From positions 310,001 to 374,000 of the forward strand of contig NZ_QOHI01000003.1 in NCBI RefSeq assembly GCF_003319095.1: a stretch of 64,000 nt of DNA. The letters run 5' to 3'. Positions 25,989 to 33,150 of the stretch are shown one piece after another. Below the pieces are notes generated by a model that saw only the letters and a list, made by a program, of their open reading frames with translations, searched no databases and was not told the origin of the DNA. Position numbers and translations under genes: made by a program. The DNA is from Blastococcus sp. TBT05-19 (lineage in GTDB: Bacteria; Actinomycetota; Actinomycetes; Mycobacteriales; Geodermatophilaceae). Within the stretch, counting starts at the first letter, position 1, and each line of letters starts with the position of its first letter.

Positions 25989-28313
25989 GTGCTCGACGTG
26001 ACGGTCGATGAGCGGGACGACGTCCCCACGGCGGCCCGTACCGGTGAACCAGCGGTCGGGCGCGAGCAGCGGCCCCGCCGCCTCGGCGACGCCCTGACCG
26101 CGGTCGCTGCCTACATCGGTCTGCAGGGGCTGGTGCTGTTCGCCCTGGGCCGCGTCGCCCCCCGCTTCTTCTACCTCGACGACTCCCTCGGCCAGTTCCT
26201 GCCCATGATGTGGTGGCTGGGACGCAACGCCGAGGGCGGCCGGCCGCCGCTCCTGGACCCCGAGCAGGGCATGGGCGGGAACGTCCTCGCCGACATGCAG
26301 TACGGCGCGCTCGACCCGCTGCACTGGGTGATGCAGGCACTGGCGGCCTCCTCCGACGACTTCGTCGTCATCTCCTTCCTCTTCGGCGCCGTCTCGGTCA
26401 CGTGGTTGGGGCTGGGGGCCCTGGCGGTCCTGCTCACGCACCGCGTACCGGTCGTCCTCGCGGTGGCCGGCGCGATCGGCATGGCGTCCAGCGGCTTCTT
26501 CCTCTGGTACGGCAGTTCGTGGTGGCCGCTGCTGTGGAGCGTCGCCTGGCTGCCGTGGTTCTGGTTCGGGCTCGTGGCCCGCGGCCCGCTGGCCGTTCTC
26601 GTGATCGGGGTCTCCAGCTGGGCGCTGCTGGCCTCCGGCAACCCCTACGTCCTCTTCTTCGTGGTCGTCCTCGTCCTCGGCCACGTCGTCGAGCGCCGCC
26701 GGGCGGCGGGTGGCTGGCGCGGGGTGGTGGACCGCGACCTGGTCCTGCGCGCCGTCGCCGCGGTCGGCGGCGTCGTCGTCGCCCTCCCCACGCTCCTCAC
26801 GACCGTGGAGCTGTCGAGCGTCATGGGCCGGCCCGAGGGCGACCCGGTGATCGGCAACGTCGGTTTCGCCGTCGCCAACTTCGCCGACGTCGTCCTGGGC
26901 GGGGCGACCCTGATGGGCCAGACCAACGCGTGGAGCGGGAACATCGGCCTGGTCCCGGCCCTGGCGACGATGCTCGTCGCGCTGCCCGCGCTCGCCTTCG
27001 TCGACTGGCGCCGGGCGGTGAGCGCCCCCGGTGTGGTCCCCGCCGGGCTGGTCTACCTCACCGCTGTCGTGGCGACCCAGCTGCCCACGACCGTGGCGGT
27101 CTTCCGGTACCCGCTCCGCTACGTCGTCGTGGCCGAGGTGTTCCTGCCGGCCCTGGCGCTCATCGCGCTCGTCGCCGCGCGACGGGTCACCCGGACCAGG
27201 GTGCGGGTCGCGGCGGGCATCGTGCTCGCCCAGTTCCTGCTGGCCTGCTTCCGGGCACCGGTCTTCTACAAGTGGCACATCGTCGCCGGCGTGGTCGCCG
27301 CGGCCGGGCTGGCCGCTCTGGTCGTCCACCTCGCCGGGCCGCGGTTCCGCCGGGAGGCGGGGGTCGTGCTCGCGCTGCTGGTGACCCTCGCTCCGCTGGT
27401 GAGCGTGCAGATGATGGTCTCCGTCCAGGAGCGCGTGGACTCGATCGAGGGCACGGACAGCGGCGGTCAGCCCTTCCGGGCCCTGGCCAACGGGTACTGG
27501 ATGGGCACCCGGGTCGACCAGTACCGGGAGCGGGCGGTCCGGACCGACACGGCGGCCACCGTCATCACCTTCGGCCTGGACCCGGACTGGGGCTGGTCGT
27601 CCGGGGTGCTGGTGGGCAACGCCAACCTGCCGGCCGGCCTGCGGCCGGGCTTCGGCGCTCTCGCCGTGTGGCACGACGGGATCAACGAGCACTGGTGCCG
27701 CACCTACCAGGGCATCACCTGCTCCGAGCCCGACGAGCTGCTCGCCCCGGCGGGGGAGACCGGGGTGTCCTGGCTGGAGCTCCTGTCCTCGGACACGGTG
27801 ATCCTGGACAACGACGCACCCGCGGAGATCCGCGAGCACTTCGACTCGGGCTGGCGGACGGCGGGCACCGGCGAGAACTGGACGGAGTACCAGCGGGACG
27901 ACGTGCTGCCCGGACGCATCACGGCTGCCGCCGACGTCACGGTCTCGATGACCGACTGGACCTCCGACCTCGCGCGGGTCGACCGGCCGATGGACACCTA
28001 CGTGGTCTCCACCGGGGACACCGCGGGCCGGCTCGCGTTCCGCATCCCGCAGTACCCCGGACTCGAGGCCACGCTCGACGGCCGGCCGCTCGAGGTCACC
28101 AGCGTCGACGGCGCGGCCCTGGCGATCGACGTGCCGGCGGACGTCACCGACGGCCGGCTGGAGATCTCCTTCCGCCCGCTCGGCGTCGTCCTGCTGACGC
28201 CCGCGCTGGTCACCGGCCTCCTCCTCATCGTGCTGGCGGGCGGCGCGCACGCGTTCCTGGGGTGGCGCTCCGGGCGCCGGCCCGCCGTCGACCGGGTGGG
28301 TTCCCGGCGGTGA
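25989..28313 (+). CDS. YfhO-like polytopic membrane protein, probable GT-C glycosyltransferase
   Basis: The protein has 774 residues from GTG 25989, which has a GAGAGG site 8 nt upstream; a TTG at 25962 is also in frame. After a first membrane helix it has a loop with D64-D65 (FFYLDDSLGQF) and a WWLG/LLDPEQGMGGN motif, followed by about 10-11 further helices. A C-terminal extracytoplasmic beta domain ends in a segment like YPGLEATLDGRPLEV, as in YfhO proteins, before a final helix. An acidic pair in the first outer loop is the usual catalytic site of GT-C enzymes using polyprenyl-phosphate sugars. It heads a six-gene overlapping operon, and the GtrA gene follows by GTGA overlap. A paralogue is at 35779. 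Substrate unknown. Confidence 0.8.
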   Translation: MLDVTVDERDDVPTAARTGEPAVGREQRPRRLGDALTAVAAYIGLQGLVLFALGRVAPRFFYLDDSLGQFLPMMWWLGRNAEGGRPPLLDPEQGMGGNVLADMQYGALDPLHWVMQALAASSDDFVVISFLFGAVSVTWLGLGALAVLLTHRVPVVLAVAGAIGMASSGFFLWYGSSWWPLLWSVAWLPWFWFGLVARGPLAVLVIGVSSWALLASGNPYVLFFVVVLVLGHVVERRRAAGGWRGVVDRDLVLRAVAAVGGVVVALPTLLTTVELSSVMGRPEGDPVIGNVGFAVANFADVVLGGATLMGQTNAWSGNIGLVPALATMLVALPALAFVDWRRAVSAPGVVPAGLVYLTAVVATQLPTTVAVFRYPLRYVVVAEVFLPALALIALVAARRVTRTRVRVAAGIVLAQFLLACFRAPVFYKWHIVAGVVAAAGLAALVVHLAGPRFRREAGVVLALLVTLAPLVSVQMMVSVQERVDSIEGTDSGGQPFRALANGYWMGTRVDQYRERAVRTDTAATVITFGLDPDWGWSSGVLVGNANLPAGLRPGFGALAVWHDGINEHWCRTYQGITCSEPDELLAPAGETGVSWLELLSSDTVILDNDAPAEIREHFDSGWRTAGTGENWTEYQRDDVLPGRITAAADVTVSMTDWTSDLARVDRPMDTYVVSTGDTAGRLAFRIPQYPGLEATLDGRPLEVTSVDGAALAIDVPADVTDGRLEISFRPLGVVLLTPALVTGLLLIVLAGGAHAFLGWRSGRRPAVDRVGSRR

Positions 28314-28777
28314 CCGGGCGGCATCGGCTGGTCGCCCTCGTGCGGGAGGTGCTCCGGTTCCTGGTGGGCACCTGCCTCGGGCTCACGGTCGACCTCGGCG
28401 TCTTCGAGGCGGCGGTGCGGCTGGGGGCCGCGCCGGGCGTGGCCAACGTGCTCAGCTCCGGCTGCGCCGTCGTGGTGATGTACCTCGTCGTGACGCGCTA
28501 CGTCTTCCGGGCCGACCGCTCGCCGTCCTCGTTCGCGGTCTTCGTCGGCTACTACGCCGTCTCCATCGCCACCTTCTCGATCGTCATCCAGATCCTGCAC
28601 GAGACGACGGGATGGCTGCCCTTCATCTGTAAGTTGGTCTCGTTGCCCCTCTCCTTCGCCGCCAACTTCGTGTTCAGCAAGGTCATCTTCCGGCGTTCGG
28701 GACGGCCGTCGGAGTCGCCGAGCGACCGCCCGCTCGCGGGCCGGGACGTGGTCGAGGCCAGGGAGGCGACGCGATGA
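28310..28777 (+). CDS. gtrA: GtrA family membrane protein (probable polyprenyl-phosphate-sugar flippase)
   Basis: This 155-residue protein has four predicted membrane helices and the GtrA pattern (LRFLVGTCLGLTVDLGVF, FVFSKVIFR near the end). GtrA proteins work with a GT2 that charges polyprenyl phosphate with a sugar and a GT-C that transfers the sugar outside; they are thought to flip the lipid-linked sugar. It overlaps both the YfhO-like gene before it (GTGA) and the HAD gene after it (ATGA), consistent with that team. Confidence 0.88.
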   Translation: MTGRHRLVALVREVLRFLVGTCLGLTVDLGVFEAAVRLGAAPGVANVLSSGCAVVVMYLVVTRYVFRADRSPSSFAVFVGYYAVSIATFSIVIQILHETTGWLPFICKLVSLPLSFAANFVFSKVIFRRSGRPSESPSDRPLAGRDVVEAREATR

Positions 28778-29370
28778 CGACGGTGGGGGAGCGGGGCATG
28801 GCCAGGTACGTGAGCACGGTCCGGGCGTTGCTGTTCGACCTGGACGGCACGCTCGTGGACACCCGGGAGGCCAACTACGAGGCCTACCGCGCCGCCTTCG
28901 CCAGCGCCGGGCACGAGCTGACCCCGGAGCAGTTCGCGACGACCTGGGGCAAGGACTCGCGGGACTTCATCCCCGACCTCCTCCCGGGGATCGACGTCGC
29001 GGCCGTGGACTCCATCCGCGCCGCCAAGAGCACCCTCTACGCGGACCTGCTCGACCGCACGACCGTGAACACCGCGCTCGTCGCGTTCCTGCGGCTCGTG
29101 GGGCCCAGCCACCGGACCGCCCTGGTCAGCACCGCGAAGTCCGGCAACGGGGAGCAGATCCTGGCCGCGCACGGCCTGCGGGAGCTGTTCGACGTCGTGG
29201 TCTGGGGGGACGACGTGGCCGTCAGCAAGCCCGATCCCGAGGGCTACCTGAAGGCGCTCGCCGAGCTCGGCGTGGACGCCGCCGACGGCCTGGCCTTCGA
29301 GGACTCCGAGACCGGTCGTCAGGCGGCCCTGGCGGCCGGGCTGTCCGTCCTCGAGGTGCCGCACTTCTGA
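28774..29370 (+). CDS. HAD superfamily hydrolase
   Basis: This 198-residue protein has the HAD motif I DLDGTLVDT at about 22-30, a helical cap, a motif II Ser in LVSTAK, the motif III Lys in SKPDPEGY and an acidic motif IV in FEDSETG. It resembles beta-phosphoglucomutase/phosphatase-type HADs. In this operon it probably removes or moves a phosphate on a sugar intermediate. It shares one nucleotide with the next start (TGATG). Confidence 0.88.
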   Translation: MTTVGERGMARYVSTVRALLFDLDGTLVDTREANYEAYRAAFASAGHELTPEQFATTWGKDSRDFIPDLLPGIDVAAVDSIRAAKSTLYADLLDRTTVNTALVAFLRLVGPSHRTALVSTAKSGNGEQILAAHGLRELFDVVVWGDDVAVSKPDPEGYLKALAELGVDAADGLAFEDSETGRQAALAAGLSVLEVPHF

Positions 29371-31589
29371 TGGTCCCTCGCTACTCGCGCGGCCGGCTGG
29401 CCCTGATCGTCGTCGCGCTGCTGTCCCTCGCCGGGTTCACCGCCTTCACCTGGCCCTCCCTGAGCGACATGTGGGAGCGGCTGTCCTCCGGGCTGTCCGG
29501 GGCGGGCTGGTTCGCGCTGCTCGCGGCCTCCGCCGTGCAGCTGGTCGGGCACGTCCTCCGTGCGGCCCGCACCAAGGTGCCGATCGACAACGTCCGCCGC
29601 GGAAGCCTGGCCGGCCAGTTCCGGCACCTGTCCATCGGCTACCTCTTCAACGTGGTCTGGCCGCTCCGGATCGGTGAGGTCGTCCGGTCCTACCTGGTGG
29701 CCAAGACGCTGCGGATCAGCTTCCTGTACACGCTGGTGGCCGTCGTGCTCGAGCGGCTGATCGACGTCGTCCTGGTGTCGGTCGCCTTCCTCGTGCTGCT
29801 CGGGGTCGTCGGCAGCGCGGACTTCGGCGTCGTCCCGGTCGCGGCCATGGTGGCGCTGGCCGTCTCGGTGCTGCTCATCGCCTCGTTCGCCGCGCTGGTG
29901 CGGGAGAACACCGTGCTCATGCGGGTGGCCTGGCAGGCGACCAGCTGGCTGAACCACGACCTCGAGAACCGGGCCCGCTTCAAGCTGTGGTCGGTGATCT
30001 TCGGGTTCCAGCGGTTCTTCCGCCAGCGGCGCCAGCTGGCCCGCTACGCCGTCCTCACCCTCACCTCTTGGGCCTGCTACGCGGCGGCCGCGGCGATCGC
30101 CGCGTTCACCGTCTTCCCGGTGCTCGGCGGGCAGGCGGCGCTGGTCGCCGCCGCGGCACCGGCCGGGGTCGTCAGTCCCAGCGTCGGCAACGGCGCCCCG
30201 GGGTCCTACGCCGAGAACGTGCAGGCCTTCTTCGCCAGCAGCACGTCGCTCGACGTCTCCACGGTGGCGCTGTTCGCCGCGGCGTCCTGGGTCGTCGTCA
30301 CCGTCCCGGTGCTCGTCGTGGCGGTCGTCGCGCTCTTCGTCAACTGGGCCCGGCGCACCAGCGCCCCGATCGCCGGCGCCGAGCTCGCGCCGTCCGACGG
30401 CTACGCCAACAAGCTCGGCCGGGAGCAGGACATCTCCGGGTCGATGACCCACTTCCTCGACGCCTACTTCCAGCGCCAGCGGCTCAGCCAGGTGATGCAC
30501 CGGCTCGAGGTCAACGGCAACGTCAGCCTGGTCCGGTTCTTCAAGGGCGGCTCCAACGCCGTCACCCTGCTGGCCACCAGCGGTGACGGCGAGCTGTTCG
30601 TCAAGAAGATGGTCCCCCCGGAGTACGCGCACCGGCTGAAGAACCAGTACGACTGGCTGGCCGAGCGGGCCGACCACGGAGAGCTGGTCACGGTGCTCCG
30701 CGAGCAGCACGCGCCCGACCACTACGCGATCGACCTCGAGTACCGGCCGAGCAGCGTGCCGCTGTTCGAGTACGTGCACGAGAACTCGTTCGCCGAGAGC
30801 GCGGCCAAGCTCAGCGAGGTCTGGGCGTACATGTACGGCCGGGTCTACGACCTGGGGCAGCTCGAGAACCGGCCCGACGTCAGGGACGACTACGTGACCG
30901 AGCGCTTCGTGATGCGCGTGCGCGCGGCCGCCGAGTCGCACCCCGCGCTGGCCGAGGCGCTCAAGGCCGACCGGATCGTGGTCAACGGCCAGGAGCTGGA
31001 CAACTTCGACCGGGTGCTCGCCCGGATCCAGGGCCACGAGATCGCCTGGAACGACCTGGCCACGTTCCGCTCGTCGGCGCAGATCCACGGCGACCTCACC
31101 GTCGACAACATCCTCGTGGACCTGCCCGCCCGGGACGTGCTGATCATCGACCCGTCCGACGACAACCAGCTGCGCGGGCCGGTCATCGACTTCGCGCGGC
31201 ACATGCAGTCGCTGCTCTACGGCTACGAGTTCCTCAACGAGGACGAGGACCCCGTCGTGCTCGGCGAGCAGGACGGCCTGCCCGAGATCACCTACCGGGA
31301 CGCCCGTTCGGCGCGCTACGCGGAGCTGGCCGAGCACGTGAGCACCGAGATCATGCCGCGGCACCTCACGGTCGCCGAGCAGCGCGCGGTGCTCTTCCAC
31401 GTGGGCCTGTTCTACGGCCGCATGCTGACGCACCGGGTCGCGATCAACGGGGGGACGGTGCTCAAGTACTACGGCGTGTGCATCCAGGCCCTCAACGGTT
31501 TCCTCGACCAGTACGACCCGCCCGCCCAGGACGAGGACCGCACGGCCGTCGGTGGGCCGGCGCGGCGCCAGGAGATACTGAGCCGGTGA
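29370..31589 (+). CDS. Flippase-like membrane domain fused to an APH-type kinase domain
   Basis: The protein has 739 residues. Residues of about 1-345 form a multi-helix membrane domain of the lysylphosphatidylglycerol-synthase/UPF0104 flippase-like type (LRIGEVVRSYLVAKTL is characteristic). Residues of about 370-725 are a soluble phosphotransferase of the aminoglycoside/choline-kinase fold. They carry HGDLTVDN at 573-580 (catalytic Asp575, metal-binding Asn580) and a DFG-like IIDP with Asp594. The fold is used to phosphorylate sugars, choline and antibiotics. The union of a lipid-flippase domain with a small-molecule kinase is unusual. It is coupled at both ends to neighbouring operon genes. 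The substrate could be a sugar or polyprenol. Confidence 0.82.
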   Translation: MVPRYSRGRLALIVVALLSLAGFTAFTWPSLSDMWERLSSGLSGAGWFALLAASAVQLVGHVLRAARTKVPIDNVRRGSLAGQFRHLSIGYLFNVVWPLRIGEVVRSYLVAKTLRISFLYTLVAVVLERLIDVVLVSVAFLVLLGVVGSADFGVVPVAAMVALAVSVLLIASFAALVRENTVLMRVAWQATSWLNHDLENRARFKLWSVIFGFQRFFRQRRQLARYAVLTLTSWACYAAAAAIAAFTVFPVLGGQAALVAAAAPAGVVSPSVGNGAPGSYAENVQAFFASSTSLDVSTVALFAAASWVVVTVPVLVVAVVALFVNWARRTSAPIAGAELAPSDGYANKLGREQDISGSMTHFLDAYFQRQRLSQVMHRLEVNGNVSLVRFFKGGSNAVTLLATSGDGELFVKKMVPPEYAHRLKNQYDWLAERADHGELVTVLREQHAPDHYAIDLEYRPSSVPLFEYVHENSFAESAAKLSEVWAYMYGRVYDLGQLENRPDVRDDYVTERFVMRVRAAAESHPALAEALKADRIVVNGQELDNFDRVLARIQGHEIAWNDLATFRSSAQIHGDLTVDNILVDLPARDVLIIDPSDDNQLRGPVIDFARHMQSLLYGYEFLNEDEDPVVLGEQDGLPEITYRDARSARYAELAEHVSTEIMPRHLTVAEQRAVLFHVGLFYGRMLTHRVAINGGTVLKYYGVCIQALNGFLDQYDPPAQDEDRTAVGGPARRQEILSR

Positions 31590-32356
31590 ACACCGTGATC
31601 GCCATCCCGGCCTACAACTGCGCGCCGCAGATCGGCCGGGTGCTCGACGAGATCACCCCGGAGCTGGCCGCCCGCGTCGCCGAGATCTGGGTCATCGACA
31701 ACCGCAGCACCGACGACACGCTCGAGCGGGCGCTCGAGCACAAGCGCACCGGGCGGCTGCCGAACCTGCGGGTGTTACGCACCCGGCAGAACAACAGCCT
31801 GGGGGGCACGCACAAGGTCGCCTTCGAGCACGCCCGCGCCGCGGGGCACACCCACGTGGTGATCCTGCACGGCGACAACCAGGCCGCGAGCGCCGAGGTG
31901 GGCCTGCTCCTGGACCACGCAGCGGCGCACCCCGACACGCAGACGGTCCTGGGGTCGAGGTTCAGCCGCAGGTCGCGCCTGCACGGCTACGACGCCAAGC
32001 GGGTCTGGGGCAACCGGGTGCTCAACACCGTCTACAGCGCGGTGGCCCTGCGCCCCCTGCAGGACCTCGGCTCGGGGCTCAACCTCTTCGCCCTGCGCGA
32101 CCTCGACCCGGCCACCTACCTGCGCTTCGCCGACAAGCTGACGTTCAACTACGAGCTCATCCTCGACCTCGTGGCGCGCAAGGTCCGGTTCGCCTTCGTG
32201 CCGATCACCTGGCGCGAGGAGGACCAGGTGTCCAACGCGCGCAACTGGAACATCTTCCGGACGGCGCTGGTCAACCTGGCCCGGTGGCGGGTGGGCCGGC
32301 GCACGTCCGAGGCACCGGCCGAGCCGCGCGACTACGAGTGGGACGAGGTGCAGTGA
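31586..32356 (+). CDS. Family 2 glycosyltransferase (polyprenyl-phosphate sugar synthase-like)
   Basis: This 256-residue GT-A enzyme begins NTVIAIPAYNCAPQIGRVLDE and has WVIDNRSTDDT and HGDNQA (DxN/DxD-like) motifs and LQDLGSGLNLF, similar to dolichyl/polyprenyl-phosphate mannose synthase-like proteins. It lacks C-terminal membrane helices. It probably charges a polyprenyl phosphate with a sugar for the GtrA/YfhO pair. The GTG start overlaps the previous stop and its own stop overlaps the next ATG. Confidence 0.87.
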   Translation: MNTVIAIPAYNCAPQIGRVLDEITPELAARVAEIWVIDNRSTDDTLERALEHKRTGRLPNLRVLRTRQNNSLGGTHKVAFEHARAAGHTHVVILHGDNQAASAEVGLLLDHAAAHPDTQTVLGSRFSRRSRLHGYDAKRVWGNRVLNTVYSAVALRPLQDLGSGLNLFALRDLDPATYLRFADKLTFNYELILDLVARKVRFAFVPITWREEDQVSNARNWNIFRTALVNLARWRVGRRTSEAPAEPRDYEWDEVQ

Positions 32357-33096
32357 TGACCACCCTGCAGGTGCTCATGCCGATGGGCGGGCTCGGCACC
32401 CGGTTCCGCAAGGTCGGCATCACCACGCCCAAGCCGCTCATCGAGGTCGACGGTGGCCCGATGTTCCAGCGCGCGCTCCGCTCGTTCGCCCCCTGGGCCG
32501 GCGACAAGACGGTCACGGTCGTCGTCCGCGCGGACGACGACGCCGAGCACGGCCTGACGCCGCAGGTGCTCGCCGCCGAGCCCGAGGCGCGGATCGTGCA
32601 GCTCCAGCGCGACACCCGCGGCGCCGTCGAGACCTGCCTGGAGGCCCGGGACCGGCTCGACCCGGACCAGCCGCTGGTGATCATGGACTGCGACATCGCG
32701 TTCGACAGCCCCGGCTACTTCGCGGCGCTGGAGAAGGCGGTCGAGCAGGGCGACCTGGACGGGCTCCTGCTGTCCTTCCGCTCCACCGAGCCCCGGTACA
32801 GCTTCGCCGAGGTGGGCGCGGACGGCCTCGTGGTCCGGACCGCCGAGAAGCAGGCCATCTCCTCGGACGCGCTCATGGGCGTCTACTCGTTCACCTCCGC
32901 CCGGGTGTTCCTGGAGGCGGCGGACCTGCTGATGGCCAAGCAGATCGACGCCGCCATGCCGGAGTACTACGTGTCGCTGATCTTCAACGAGCTGATCGCC
33001 TCCGGCCGCCGCGTCGGCCTGGTGCGCGGCGACTTCTACTGCTTCGGGACGCCGGAGGAGCTGGCCGCCTACCAGGCCACGGGCCGCCCCGTCTGA
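32356..33096 (+). CDS. Sugar-phosphate nucleotidyltransferase-like protein
   Basis: This 246-residue protein has the NTP-transferase start LQVLMPMGGLGTRFRKVG and TPKPLIEVDGGPM, and the metal site MDCDIAF at about 112-118. It has no C-terminal acetyltransferase helix. With the kinase domain upstream it could form a kinase-nucleotidyltransferase pair making an NDP-sugar or NDP-alcohol for the GT2. It is the last gene of the operon; a hairpin terminator follows. Confidence 0.87.
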   Translation: MTTLQVLMPMGGLGTRFRKVGITTPKPLIEVDGGPMFQRALRSFAPWAGDKTVTVVVRADDDAEHGLTPQVLAAEPEARIVQLQRDTRGAVETCLEARDRLDPDQPLVIMDCDIAFDSPGYFAALEKAVEQGDLDGLLLSFRSTEPRYSFAEVGADGLVVRTAEKQAISSDALMGVYSFTSARVFLEAADLLMAKQIDAAMPEYYVSLIFNELIASGRRVGLVRGDFYCFGTPEELAAYQATGRPV

Positions 33097-33103
33097 TCGC
33101 GTA

Positions 33104-33131
33104 CGGCCGGCTCCCCGAGGGGAGCCGGCCG
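33104..33131. terminator. Bidirectional hairpin terminator
   Basis: A perfect 13-bp inverted repeat (CGGCCGGCTCCCC, 33104-33116 with 33119-33131) lies between the end of the six-gene operon and the convergent acyltransferase gene. Confidence 0.85.
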
Positions 33132-33150
33132 CACCGGTGGGACGGCAGCG

